Shown one piece after another: positions 17,300 to 25,816 of a stretch of DNA of 32,198 nt (positions are counted from its first letter, which is position 1; each line of letters opens with the position of its first letter). The notes under the pieces are model-generated. The model searched no databases. It worked only from the letters and a program-made list of their open reading frames with translations, and had not been told where the DNA came from. Origin of the DNA: JANOGU01 sp031406135 (lineage in GTDB: Bacteria > Pseudomonadota > Alphaproteobacteria > Rhodobacterales > Rhodobacteraceae); assembly GCA_031406135.1 (NCBI GenBank), contig JANOGU010000150.1, forward strand, positions 1 to 32,198. The letters are read 5' to 3'. Both the position numbers and the translations under genes were made by a program.

Positions 17300-18183
17300 G
17301 GCGCTGCGCGCAGAAGCAGCGCGCGGCGGTAGGCGTCCTTGCGCGGCAGGCCCAGCCTTGCGGCCACCTCGTCGGCGGCGTCGCGCAGCGACAGCCGCGT
17401 CAGCGCATCGCGCAGCGCGCCGTCCAGCGCATCGGGCGACGGCGCGGGCGGCGCGCCGCGGTCGATCACCAGCACGACCTCACCGCGCAGGTCGCGCCCG
17501 GCAAAGGCCGCCGCCAGCGTCCCGAGCGTACCGCGGGTCACCTCCTCGAAGCGTTTGGTCAGTTCCCGGCACACCGCTACCTCCCGCGTGGGTCCCAGAG
17601 TCTGCGACAGTTCCCCTAACAATCGGCTAACGCGCCCGGGGGCCTCGTAGAGCACCAGCGTCGCCCGGACCGTGGCCAGGTCGGCGAGATAGGTCCTGCG
17701 GGCGCCGGCCTTCGCCGGCGGTAAGCCGGCGAAGAGGTAGCGGTCGGTCGGCAGGCCGGCCACGGCCAGCGCCGCGAGCACGGCCGAGGCGCCGGGGGCG
17801 GCGCGGACCGCAAGGCCGGCGGCGCCGGCATCGCGGGCAAGCTGGTATCCGGGGTCCGAGATCAGCGGCGTGCCGGCCTCCGAGGCATAGGCGACGGACC
17901 GGCCCGCGTGCAGCGCGGCGAGCAGCGCCGGCCGTGCCGCGGCGTCATTGTGGTCGTGGTAGGCGCGGATGCGCCGTCCGCGCAGCGCCACCCCGTGGAT
18001 CGCCATGAGCTGGCGCAGGCGGCGGGTGTCTTCGGCCGCCAGCACCTCGGCGTCGCGCAGGATGTCGAGCGCGCGCAGCGTGATGTCGCGGGCCGCACCG
18101 ATCGGCGTGGCGACGAGGTAGAGGCCCGGCGCCAGCGGCGCGGGGGGACCGGAAACGGGGAGTTCGGCGGCATCAGCGGGCAT
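17296..18183 (-). CDS. rsmI: 16S rRNA (cytidine-1402 2'-O)-methyltransferase
   Basis: RsmI of about 295 residues, an S-adenosylmethionine-dependent tetrapyrrole-methylase-fold enzyme. It 2'-O-methylates C1402 in the decoding centre of 16S rRNA. Signature segments are LYLVATPIGAARDITLRAL, AAEDTRRLRQLM, SEAGTPLISDPGYQLARDA, LPTDRYLFAGLPP and RGEVVLVI. Two in-frame ATGs are possible, 18201 and 18183. The latter is preferred because a GGGGAAAG element lies upstream of it and none before the first. It is divergent from the LpoA-like gene, an arrangement also found in E. coli (rsmI next to lpoA-yraN). Confidence 0.95.
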   Translation of the reverse strand: MPADAAELPVSGPPAPLAPGLYLVATPIGAARDITLRALDILRDAEVLAAEDTRRLRQLMAIHGVALRGRRIRAYHDHNDAAARPALLAALHAGRSVAYASEAGTPLISDPGYQLARDAGAAGLAVRAAPGASAVLAALAVAGLPTDRYLFAGLPPAKAGARRTYLADLATVRATLVLYEAPGRVSRLLGELSQTLGPTREVAVCRELTKRFEEVTRGTLGTLAAAFAGRDLRGEVVLVIDRGAPPAPSPDALDGALRDALTRLSLRDAADEVAARLGLPRKDAYRRALLLRAAP

Positions 18184-18206
18184 CCGTCGGTCTTTCCCCA
18201 TCCGCG

Positions 18207-18235
18207 TTTACTTCGCAATGGGAAGCGCCTAGTGT
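18207..18235 (+). promoter_or_regulatory. Possible sigma-70 promoter for the LpoA-like gene
   Basis: TTTACT (18207-18212), 17 bases, TAGTGT (18230-18235), 45 bases before the ATG at 18281, in the divergent gap with rsmI. Spacing is ideal, but neither hexamer is close to perfect. Confidence 0.35.
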
Positions 18236-18280
18236 CGCCGCCGTCAACCGCAAGCCTCTGAAGTCCGAAGGACGACGCCC

Positions 18281-19438
18281 ATGATCCGCGCGCCTTTCCT
18301 CCGCTCCCGCCGTTCGCTGCTCGCCGGCCTCGTGGCGCTTGCATTGGCGTCGTGCACCATCGGCGGACCGGGCGGGCCGGGCATCGACACCGGCGCGGCG
18401 GTCCCGGTGGCCTTGCTTGTCCCCGGCGGATCGGGCTCGGCCTCCGACGAGCTGCTCGCCCGGTCGCTGGAAAATGCCGCGCGGATGGCGGTGGCTGACC
18501 TTTCGGGCGTGCAGATCGACCTGCGCGTCTACCAGACCGCGGGCAACGCCGGCCAGGCCGAGGCCGCCGCGCTGCGTGCCGTGGACGAGGGCGCCAAGAT
18601 CATCCTCGGCCCGGTCTTCGCGCAGGAGGCCAACGCCGTGGGCGTGGCCATCGCCGGCCGCGGCATCAACGTGCTGTCCTTCTCCAACAACACCGACATC
18701 GCCGGCGGCAACGTCTTCGTCCTGGGCAACACCTTCCGCAACACCGCCGAGCGGCTGGCGCGCTTTGCCGTGCGCACCGGGTCCGGGCGGGTGATGATCG
18801 TGCACGACCGCAACCCGGCCGGCGAGGTCGGACGGGCCGCCATCGCTGGGGCTGTTCAGGGCGCTGGGGGCACGATCGTCGGCACGCAGAGCTACGAGGT
18901 CAGTCAGAGCGGCATCGTGTCCGCGCTTTCGGGTCTCGTGTCCGCTGTCCGATCCAGCGGGGCGCAGTCGCTGTTTTTCACCGCAACCAACGACCTTGCC
19001 CTGCCGCTGGTAACGCAGCTTCTGAGTGAGAACGGCGTCTCTGCCACGAGCGTCAAGTTCATCGGGCTGACCCGTTGGGACCAGCCGCCCGCAGCGCTGA
19101 GCCATCCGGGGCTGCAGAACGGCTACTTTGCGTTACCGGACCGAGAGCTGTCCGCCCAGTTCGAGGCGCGCTATCTGTCCACCTACGGCGAAGCGCCGCA
19201 CCCGATCGCGGGGCTCGCCTATGACGGCATCGCCGCGGTGGGGGCGCTGACGCGCAGCGGCCAGGACCTGTCGGGCGCGGCGCTGACGCAGGGCGCGGGC
19301 TTTGTCGGCGTCAACGGCATCTTCCGGCTGCTCGGCGACGGCACCAACGAGCGCGCGCTGGCGGTGGCGCAGATCCAGAACAGCCAGGTGGTGATCGTTG
19401 ATCCCGCGCCCCGCAGCTTCGGCGGCGCCGGGTTCTGA
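18281..19438 (+). CDS. Penicillin-binding protein activator, LpoA-like lipoprotein
   Basis: 385 residues with a periplasmic-binding-protein (Leu/Ile/Val type) fold. The signal peptide ends in the lipobox LALASC (C25), so it should be a lipoprotein. The body shows VALLVPGGSGSASDELLARSLENAARMAV, KIILGPVFAQEANAVG, INVLSFSNNTDIAGGNVFVLGNTFRNTAERLARFA and a C-terminal GLAYDGIAAVGAL, as in the LpoA C-terminal domain. LpoA in E. coli reaches through the periplasm to activate PBP1A; this shorter form lacks the N-terminal TPR part. The role here is inferred from the fold and from the rsmI/yraN neighbours. AAGGACG precedes the ATG. Its 3' end overlaps glnD. Confidence 0.87.
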   Translation: MIRAPFLRSRRSLLAGLVALALASCTIGGPGGPGIDTGAAVPVALLVPGGSGSASDELLARSLENAARMAVADLSGVQIDLRVYQTAGNAGQAEAAALRAVDEGAKIILGPVFAQEANAVGVAIAGRGINVLSFSNNTDIAGGNVFVLGNTFRNTAERLARFAVRTGSGRVMIVHDRNPAGEVGRAAIAGAVQGAGGTIVGTQSYEVSQSGIVSALSGLVSAVRSSGAQSLFFTATNDLALPLVTQLLSENGVSATSVKFIGLTRWDQPPAALSHPGLQNGYFALPDRELSAQFEARYLSTYGEAPHPIAGLAYDGIAAVGALTRSGQDLSGAALTQGAGFVGVNGIFRLLGDGTNERALAVAQIQNSQVVIVDPAPRSFGGAGF

Positions 19439-22199
19439 TCCCGGGGTCCCGTCCGCGCCCGACCTTCTGCTGCCTGCCGCCGAGGTCTTCGACGCGGCCA
19501 CGCTGGTCGCCGCGACGAGCGAAGACCTCTGGCTGGGACGCCACAGCGCCGCCGAGCGCGCCGTCATCGTGCGTCACCTCGCCCCTGCGCTGGCGAGCGC
19601 CCGGGCGCGTCTCGCCGCCGCCTTCGCCGCCCGTCCCGCGGCAGCCCGCGAGATGATCGCCTCGCATGCCTGCCTGATGGACGGGCTGATCGCCTGCGTG
19701 CTGCGGCTGGTCACCGAACGGATGCATCCGCTGCCCAACCCCACCGAGGCAGAACGCATCGCGCTGCTGGCCGTCGGCGGCTACGGGCGGGCCGAGATGG
19801 CGCCGTTCTCCGACGTCGATCTGCTGTTCCTCACCCCGTGGAAGACCGGCCCCTGGACCGAAAGCGTGGTCGAGACCATGCTCTACATCCTGTGGGACCT
19901 GAAGCTGAAGGTGGGCCACGCCACCCGGACGGTGAAGGACTGTCTGCGGCTGGCGCGCGAGGACACCACCATCCGCACCGCGCTTCTGGAACGCCGCTTC
20001 CTGGCCGGACACGCACCGCTGGCGCGGGACCTCGACCACCGGCTCTGGACCGACCTCTTCCGCGGCACCGGGGCGGAGTTCGTCGACGCCAAGCTCGCCG
20101 AGCGCACCGAGCGGCACCGGCGGCAGGGTGGACAGCGCTATGTGCTGGAGCCCAACGTCAAGGAGGGCAAGGGCGGGCTGCGCGACCTGCAGACGCTGTA
20201 CTGGATCGGCAAATACCTGCACCGTGTCCCCTCGGCCGAGGGGCTGGTGCAGGCCGGGCTGCTCACGCGTGAGGAATTCGACAGCTTCGACCGCGCCGAA
20301 AGCTTCCTCTGGGCGGTGCGCTGTCACCTGCACCTGATCGCCGGCCGCGCCACGGAGCAGCTCACCTTCGATGTCCAGGTCGAGGTCGCGGCCCGCATGG
20401 GCTATCGCGACACCGCGGGGCGGCGGGCGGTGGAGGTGTTCATGCAGGACTACTTCCGCCACGCCACCCGCGTGGGCGAGCTGACCCGCGTCTTCCTGAC
20501 CGAGCTTGAGGCCCGCCACGTCAAGGGCGAGGCGCGGATCGCCGGGTTTCTCCGGCGGCGCAAGCCGGTCAGCGCGGGCTACCGGATCGTGCAGGGCCGG
20601 CTGGATGTGACCGACCCCCGGGCCTTCCTGTCCGACAAGCTGAACCTGCTGCGCGCCTTCGAGGAGGCGCTGCGCTCGGCCTACCTGCTGCACCCCAACG
20701 TCATGCGCCTGGTCGCCGCCAACCTGCGGCTGATCGACGAGGAGATGCGGGCAAGTCCCGAGGCCACCGGCATCTTCCTCGACCTGATGCTGAGGCACGG
20801 CAACCCCGAACGCGCGCTGCGGCGGATGAACGAGTTGGGCGCGCTGTCCGCCTTCATCCCGGAGTTCGAGCCCATCGTCGCGATGATGCAGTTCAACGTC
20901 TACCACCACTACACGGTGGACGAGCACATCATCCAGACGATCAGCTGCCTGGCCCAGATCGAGCGCGGCGAACTGGTGGAGGAGTTGCCGGTGGCCTCCG
21001 GCATCCTGAAGGCCGGGGTGAACCGCCGGGTGCTCTACGTGGCGCTCCTGCTGCACGACATCGGCAAGGGCCGGCCCGAGGACCACTCGATCCTCGGCGC
21101 CCAGATCGCGCGGCGCGTGGCGCCGCGGCTGGGGCTCGACGCCGAGGAGAGCGAGACCGTGGAGTGGCTGGTCCGCACCCATCTGCTGATGTCGGACATG
21201 GCGCAGAAGCGCGACCTCAGCGACCCCCGCACCGTGCGCGACTTCGCCAAGGCGGTGAAGACGCGCTCGCGTCTCGACCTTTTGTGCGTACTCACGGTGT
21301 GCGACATCCGCGGCGTCGGGCCAGGGACCTGGAACAACTGGAAGGCCATGCTGCTGCGCAAGCTCTACCGCGACACGGCCGAGGCGCTGGAAGGGGGCCT
21401 TGAGAGCCTCAACCGCGAAAAGCGCGAAGACGAGGCCAAGGCACTTCTGTCGGCGGCGCTGGCGGACTGGCCGGCGGCGGACCTGAAGGCCGAAACCGCG
21501 CGCCACTACGCACCCTACTGGCAGGGCCTGCCAACCGAGACGCAGTCCGTCTTCGCCCAGCTCTTGCGTGGAATCGGCGACAACGAGATCAGGATCGACC
21601 TGCACCCCGACGCCGACCGCGACGCCACCCGCGCAGCCTTCGCGCTGGCCGACCACCCCGGCATCTTCTCGCGGCTGGCCGGCGCCATCGCGCTGGCCGG
21701 GGCCAACGTGGTGGACGCGCGCACCTATACCTCGCGCGACGGCTACGCGACCGCCGTGTTCTGGATCCAGGACGTTGAGGGCAAGCCTTACGAGACTTCT
21801 CGCCTGCCGCGCCTGTCCGCGCTGATCGGGCGCATCCTGCGCGGCGAGGTCGTGGTGCGCGAGGCCTTCCGCGACCGCGACAAGGTCAAGAAGCGCGAAC
21901 GCGAGTTCCGCTTCCCCACCCACATCACCTTCGACAACGACGGCTCGGAAATCTACACCATCATCGAGGTGGACACGCGCGACCGGCCGGGTCTGCTCTA
22001 CGATCTCACCCGGACGCTGGCGGCCGCCAACATCTACATCGCCTCGGCCGTCATCGCGACCTTCGGTGCGCAGGCGGTGGACACGTTCTACGTCAAGGAC
22101 ATGTTCGGGCTGAAACTGTATCAGAAGAACCGGCAGGACACGCTGGAACGCAAGCTGCGCCAGGCCGTTGCCGAGGGCGCGGAACGGGCGGGATCGTGA
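19398..22199 (+). CDS. glnD: [Protein-PII] uridylyltransferase / uridylyl-removing enzyme
   Basis: GlnD of about 933 residues, the cytoplasmic nitrogen sensor that uridylylates PII (GlnB/GlnK) when glutamine is low and removes UMP when it is high. Domains in order: nucleotidyltransferase with GGYGRAEMAPFSDVD (127-141), a PII-UTase helical region (QRYVLEPNVKEGKGGLRDLQTLYW), an HD domain (LLLHDIGKG, H553/D554), and two ACT domains near 750 and 860 that bind glutamine. The first possible start is TTG 19398, inside the previous gene (41-base overlap). No ATG or GTG follows for over 50 codons, so this or a nearby rare start is used. Its stop overlaps the murJ GTG by four bases. Confidence 0.95.
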   Translation: MIPRPAASAAPGSDPGVPSAPDLLLPAAEVFDAATLVAATSEDLWLGRHSAAERAVIVRHLAPALASARARLAAAFAARPAAAREMIASHACLMDGLIACVLRLVTERMHPLPNPTEAERIALLAVGGYGRAEMAPFSDVDLLFLTPWKTGPWTESVVETMLYILWDLKLKVGHATRTVKDCLRLAREDTTIRTALLERRFLAGHAPLARDLDHRLWTDLFRGTGAEFVDAKLAERTERHRRQGGQRYVLEPNVKEGKGGLRDLQTLYWIGKYLHRVPSAEGLVQAGLLTREEFDSFDRAESFLWAVRCHLHLIAGRATEQLTFDVQVEVAARMGYRDTAGRRAVEVFMQDYFRHATRVGELTRVFLTELEARHVKGEARIAGFLRRRKPVSAGYRIVQGRLDVTDPRAFLSDKLNLLRAFEEALRSAYLLHPNVMRLVAANLRLIDEEMRASPEATGIFLDLMLRHGNPERALRRMNELGALSAFIPEFEPIVAMMQFNVYHHYTVDEHIIQTISCLAQIERGELVEELPVASGILKAGVNRRVLYVALLLHDIGKGRPEDHSILGAQIARRVAPRLGLDAEESETVEWLVRTHLLMSDMAQKRDLSDPRTVRDFAKAVKTRSRLDLLCVLTVCDIRGVGPGTWNNWKAMLLRKLYRDTAEALEGGLESLNREKREDEAKALLSAALADWPAADLKAETARHYAPYWQGLPTETQSVFAQLLRGIGDNEIRIDLHPDADRDATRAAFALADHPGIFSRLAGAIALAGANVVDARTYTSRDGYATAVFWIQDVEGKPYETSRLPRLSALIGRILRGEVVVREAFRDRDKVKKREREFRFPTHITFDNDGSEIYTIIEVDTRDRPGLLYDLTRTLAAANIYIASAVIATFGAQAVDTFYVKDMFGLKLYQKNRQDTLERKLRQAVAEGAERAGS

Positions 22200-23743
22200 A
22201 GGCGCCGCGGCTGATCACCGGCTTCCTGACCGTCGGGCTCTGGACGCTGGTGTCCCGCGGCGCGGGCTTCGTGCGCGACGTGATGATGGCCGCCTACCTT
22301 GGCGCCGGGCCGGTGGCGGAGGCGTTCCTGATCGCCTTCTCGCTGCCCAACATGTTCCGCCGCTTCTTTGCCGAGGGCGCCTTCAACTTCGCCTTCGTGC
22401 CGATGTTCGCCAAGAAGATGGAGGCTGGCGAAGACGCACAGGGCTTCGCGCGCGATGCCTTCAACGGCCTCGGCGCGGTGCTGGTCGCGGTGACCGTGCT
22501 TGGCACCTTCGCCATGCCCTGGCTGGTCTGGGCGATGGCCTCCGGCTTTGCCGGCGATGCCCGCTTCGACCTGGCCGTGGACTTCGGCCGCATCGCGTTC
22601 TGCTACATCCTGTTCATCTCGCTGGTGGCGCTGCTTTCGGGAGTGCTGAACGCGCACGGTAACTTCACCGAGGCCTCCGTCGTCCCGGTACTGATGAACC
22701 TGATGTTCATCGCCGCGATGCTGATGGCCGTGCGGGCCGGCTGGGACATGGGGCTGACGCTGGCCTGGACGGTGCCGGTGACCGGCATCGCACAGCTGGC
22801 CTTCACCTGGGCCGCTGCCCGCCGCGCCGGCTATGCCTTTGTCCCCGGAAGGCCGCGCTGGACGCCTGAACTTAAGCGCCTGCTGATCGTCGCCGGCCCG
22901 GCGCTGCTCGCCGGCGGCGTCGTCCAGATCAACCTTCTCGTCGGCCGCCAGGTCGCGAGCTTCTCCGAGGGCGCGATTGCCTGGCTGTCCTACGCCGACC
23001 GCCTGTACCAACTGCCGCTGGGCGTCGTCGGCATCGCCGTCGGCACCGTCCTTCTGCCCGACCTCGCCCGCCGCCTGCGCGCCGGGGATGCCGAAGGCGG
23101 CCGCGACAGTTTCAACCGCTCGACCGAATTCGCCCTTGCCCTGACGCTGCCCGCCGCCGTGGCGCTGGTGGTCATCGCAGAGCCGCTCTGCGCGGTGCTC
23201 TTCGAGCGCGGCGCCTTCACCAAAGCCGACACCGCCAACACCGCGCTTGCGCTCGCCGCCTACGGCGCGGGCCTGCCCGCCTTCGTCCTGCACAAGGTCT
23301 TGCAGCCGCTGTTCTATGCGCGCGAGGACACCAGGCGCCCGTTCCGCTACGCCCTTGCCGCGATGATCGTGAACGCGGCCTTCGCCGTCGGCATGATGCC
23401 GGTGATCGGCTTCATGGCGGCGGCCCTGGCCACCACCGTCTCGGGCTGGACCATGGTCGCCCTGCTGTGGTGGGGCTCCCGCCCGATGGGGCCGCAGGCG
23501 CAGACCGACGCCCGCCTGCGCCAGAGGCTCCCCCGCATTCTGGCCGCCTCTCTCTTCATGGGCGCCGTGCTCTGGTTCGCCGCCTGGGTCCTGTCCGGCT
23601 GGCTGGAGGCGCGCCTCTGGCGCTGGGCGGCCCTGGCGGCACTCGTGGCGCTGGGCGGCGCCACCTATTTCGCCGCCGGCGCCGCGCTGGGCGCCTTCCG
23701 CCTCGCCGAATTCCGCGGTTTCCTGCGCCGCAGGAAACCCTAG
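22196..23743 (+). CDS. murJ: Lipid II flippase MurJ (MviN)
   Basis: Polytopic inner-membrane protein of 515 residues of the MOP flippase superfamily that moves lipid II across the membrane for peptidoglycan synthesis. About fourteen helices are seen. Conserved segments are LVSRGAGFVRDVMMAAYLGAGPVAEAFLIAF, PNMFRRFFAEGAFNFAFVPMF, LGVVGIAVGTVLLPDLAR and LFERGAFTKADT, including the arginines and acidic residues that line the MurJ cavity. It starts with GTG overlapping the glnD stop (GTGA). glnD-murJ-trpS is an order I recall from other Rhodobacterales; here a rhomboid-like gene on the other strand lies between. Confidence 0.95.
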   Translation: MKAPRLITGFLTVGLWTLVSRGAGFVRDVMMAAYLGAGPVAEAFLIAFSLPNMFRRFFAEGAFNFAFVPMFAKKMEAGEDAQGFARDAFNGLGAVLVAVTVLGTFAMPWLVWAMASGFAGDARFDLAVDFGRIAFCYILFISLVALLSGVLNAHGNFTEASVVPVLMNLMFIAAMLMAVRAGWDMGLTLAWTVPVTGIAQLAFTWAAARRAGYAFVPGRPRWTPELKRLLIVAGPALLAGGVVQINLLVGRQVASFSEGAIAWLSYADRLYQLPLGVVGIAVGTVLLPDLARRLRAGDAEGGRDSFNRSTEFALALTLPAAVALVVIAEPLCAVLFERGAFTKADTANTALALAAYGAGLPAFVLHKVLQPLFYAREDTRRPFRYALAAMIVNAAFAVGMMPVIGFMAAALATTVSGWTMVALLWWGSRPMGPQAQTDARLRQRLPRILAASLFMGAVLWFAAWVLSGWLEARLWRWAALAALVALGGATYFAAGAALGAFRLAEFRGFLRRRKP

Positions 23744-23767
23744 CCCGCATCATCTCTTGCCAAATAT

Positions 23768-23792
23768 CCCGGGGTCCGGGGCAGAGCCCCGG
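23768..23792. repeat. Hairpin repeat after murJ (dispersed Rhodobacterales-type element)
   Basis: After the murJ stop comes CCCGGGGT and then a perfect 7-bp stem, CCGGGGC (23776-23782) with GCCCCGG (23786-23792), loop AGA. CCGGGG thus occurs twice in tandem. I recall near-identical sequences at many gene ends in Rhodobacterales genomes. It sits between convergent murJ and rhomboid-like genes and could end both transcripts. Confidence 0.5.
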
Positions 23793-23795
23793 CGC

Positions 23796-24479
23796 CTACC
23801 GCGCGCGCAGCCTCTCGCGCAGCCGCGCAAGGCCGCCGGGGCTGACCACGAACGACAGCGCGAAGCCTGCCCCAAAGCCGGCAAGATCGGAAATCCACGC
23901 CGGGCTGGCGCCGAAAAGCGCCCCGAACAGCGTCTGCGCCAGGAGCAGGAAGCCGATCATCCGGAACGCCATCAGCCGGTTGCCCCCGCTCTGCCCCAGC
24001 CGCGCCCAGAGGATGTAGGTGAAGGCCCCGATCAGCCCGAAGACCGGCGGATAGCCCCCGATCAGCACGGCCGTCGTCCCCGGCGCCAGACCATGGACCG
24101 CCGCCCCGCCGGCGGTCGCCGCCAGCGCCACGGCCAGGACGGCGAGCGGCCGGAACACCTCGCCCACGAACTTGCCCAGCGCCAGCAGCATCACCACCAC
24201 GAACATCGCATGCATCGCGCTGCCGTGGACCAGCGGATAGGCGACCAGCCGCAGCAGGCTGTCGCGCGTCCACATCCCCTGCCCCAGCGTTTGGCGGAAG
24301 TAGTCCGGCACGAAGGCCAGCCGCTGGATCGCGTCGATGCGCCAGCCGATCGCCTCGCGTCCACCCGCGAGCCCCGCCTCGCCAAGCTGCAGCACCACCT
24401 CCATGGCGATCAGCGGCAGTGCCATCAGCCAGACCACCGGCGGCAGCGGGTTCAGCGGCGGCGCGTTCCTGTCGTCCAT
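23796..24479 (-). CDS. Rhomboid-like membrane protein lacking the catalytic residues
   Basis: 227 residues with about six or seven membrane helices and rhomboid layout: VAYPLVHGSAMHAMF (H85, H90) corresponds to the second helix region, GGYPPVFGLIGAF (141-153) to the helix that normally carries GxSG, and ISDLAGFGAGFALSF (196-210) to the last helix. The serine position is Tyr/Pro instead (GGYP), the last-helix histidine position is Asp198, and the helix-2 asparagine is also missing. Rhomboids are intramembrane serine proteases; this one should be inactive as a protease and may bind or route membrane proteins, as the eukaryotic iRhoms and derlins do. It is divergent from trpS. Role unknown. Confidence 0.85.
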   Translation of the reverse strand: MDDRNAPPLNPLPPVVWLMALPLIAMEVVLQLGEAGLAGGREAIGWRIDAIQRLAFVPDYFRQTLGQGMWTRDSLLRLVAYPLVHGSAMHAMFVVVMLLALGKFVGEVFRPLAVLAVALAATAGGAAVHGLAPGTTAVLIGGYPPVFGLIGAFTYILWARLGQSGGNRLMAFRMIGFLLLAQTLFGALFGASPAWISDLAGFGAGFALSFVVSPGGLARLRERLRAR

Positions 24480-24507
24480 GGCCCCGTGACCCTGCCTGAT
24501 GCGCCGA

Positions 24508-24536
24508 TTGACCCCCCGGCGGCGCTGCGATACCCC
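24508..24536 (+). promoter_or_regulatory. Possible sigma-70 promoter for trpS
   Basis: TTGACC (24508-24513), 17 bases, TACCCC (24531-24536), 33 bases before the trpS ATG. The -35 is good; the -10 is poor, as is common in GC-rich alphaproteobacteria. Confidence 0.4.
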
Positions 24537-24569
24537 CTGCCGCCACCGAACGCCAGCCGCGAGGCCACC

Positions 24570-25601
24570 ATGCCGCCCTTTCCGCCCCGCATCTTCTCTG
24601 GCATCCAGCCTTCAGGGGGGCTGACGCTCGGCAATTACCTCGGCGCCTTGAAGCGGTTCGTGGAGAAGCAGGACGAGGGCATCGAGACGGTCTACTGCCT
24701 CGTCGACATGCATGCGATCACCACCTGGCAGGACCCGGCCAAGCTGCGCCATGCCACGCGCGAGGCGGCGGCGGGCTTCCTCGCCGCCGGGATCGACCCG
24801 GCGCGGTCGATCCTGTTCAACCAGTCCCAGGTCAGCGCCCATGTCGAGCTTGGCTGGGTGTTCAACTGCGTGGCCCGCATGGGCTGGATGAGCCGGATGA
24901 CGCAGTGGAAGGACAAGGCCGGCAAGAACGCCGAGGCCGCCTCGCTGGGGCTGTTCGCCTATCCCTCGCTGATGGCCGCCGACATCATGGTCTACAAGGC
25001 CACGCATGTCCCGGTGGGCGAGGACCAGAAGCAGCACCTCGAACTTTGCCGCGACATCGCGATCAAGTTCAACAACGACTACGGAACGGACTTCTTCCCG
25101 GTCGTGGAGCCGATCATCGAGGGCGCCGCGACACGGGTGATGAGCCTGCGGGACGGGACGAAGAAAATGTCCAAGTCCGACCCCTCGGACCAGAGCCGGA
25201 TCAACCTGACCGACAACGCCGACCAGATCGCGCAGAAGATCAGGAAGGCGAAGACCGACCCCGAGCCGCTGCCGGACACGCTGGACGGCCTGAAGAACCG
25301 CCCCGAGGCGAAGAACCTCGTCAACATCTACGCCGCGCTTGCCGGCGAGACGCCGGAAGCCGTCGTCGCCCGCTTCGCCGGCGCCCAGTTCGGCAGCTTC
25401 AAACCCGCGCTGGCCGATCTTGCCGTGGCGCGGCTGGCGCCGATCTCGACCGAGATGACCCGGCTGATGCGCGACCCCGCCGAGATCGACCGCATCCTCG
25501 GTCAGGGCGCCGAGCGCGCCGAGGCGCTGGCGCGGCCGGTGATGGACCAGGTCTACGCCATCCTCGGCATGATCCGGTCACGCCCGGCCGGCGCCGGCTG
25601 A
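24570..25601 (+). CDS. trpS: Tryptophanyl-tRNA synthetase
   Basis: Class I aminoacyl-tRNA synthetase of 343 residues that charges tRNA-Trp. It shows RIFSGIQPSGGLTLGNYLGA (HIGH-equivalent TLGN at 19-22), the tryptophan-pocket segment YPSLMAADIMVYKATHVPVGEDQKQHLELCRDIA, and KMSKS at 199-203. Length is normal for the bacterial TrpRS. The frame is open upstream over the divergent gap and the rhomboid-like gene, but ATG 24570, preceded by GAGG, gives the family N-terminus. A strong intrinsic terminator is found about 160 bases after the stop. Confidence 0.97.
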   Translation: MPPFPPRIFSGIQPSGGLTLGNYLGALKRFVEKQDEGIETVYCLVDMHAITTWQDPAKLRHATREAAAGFLAAGIDPARSILFNQSQVSAHVELGWVFNCVARMGWMSRMTQWKDKAGKNAEAASLGLFAYPSLMAADIMVYKATHVPVGEDQKQHLELCRDIAIKFNNDYGTDFFPVVEPIIEGAATRVMSLRDGTKKMSKSDPSDQSRINLTDNADQIAQKIRKAKTDPEPLPDTLDGLKNRPEAKNLVNIYAALAGETPEAVVARFAGAQFGSFKPALADLAVARLAPISTEMTRLMRDPAEIDRILGQGAERAEALARPVMDQVYAILGMIRSRPAGAG

Positions 25602-25758
25602 GCAGCCCGTCGCACCTGTCCACAGCATTCGCCCGGCATGTCACGGCCCCGATTCATTTGCCGGGCTAGGTGGACGCAGGCGGTCCCCTCCGCCCGAATC
25701 GGGCCGGTCCCTGTCCCCCTCGCGCCGTCCCTGCGGCGCTTCCGGCCCGCCCCCCTGT

Positions 25759-25793
25759 CCCCCGGACCCGCAGCGTGGTCCGGGGGTTTTTTT
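25759..25793 (+). terminator. Strong Rho-independent terminator
   Basis: A perfect 10-bp stem, CCCCCGGACC (25759-25768) with GGTCCGGGGG (25777-25786), with an 8-base loop, is followed by seven T residues (25787-25793). It points rightward. It is the best intrinsic terminator in the window and lies 158 bases past the trpS stop, with the convergent TIGR02186 gene ending at 25817. Confidence 0.92.
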
Positions 25794-25816
25794 CCGGCGC
25801 GCGGCGCCACGGCGGC

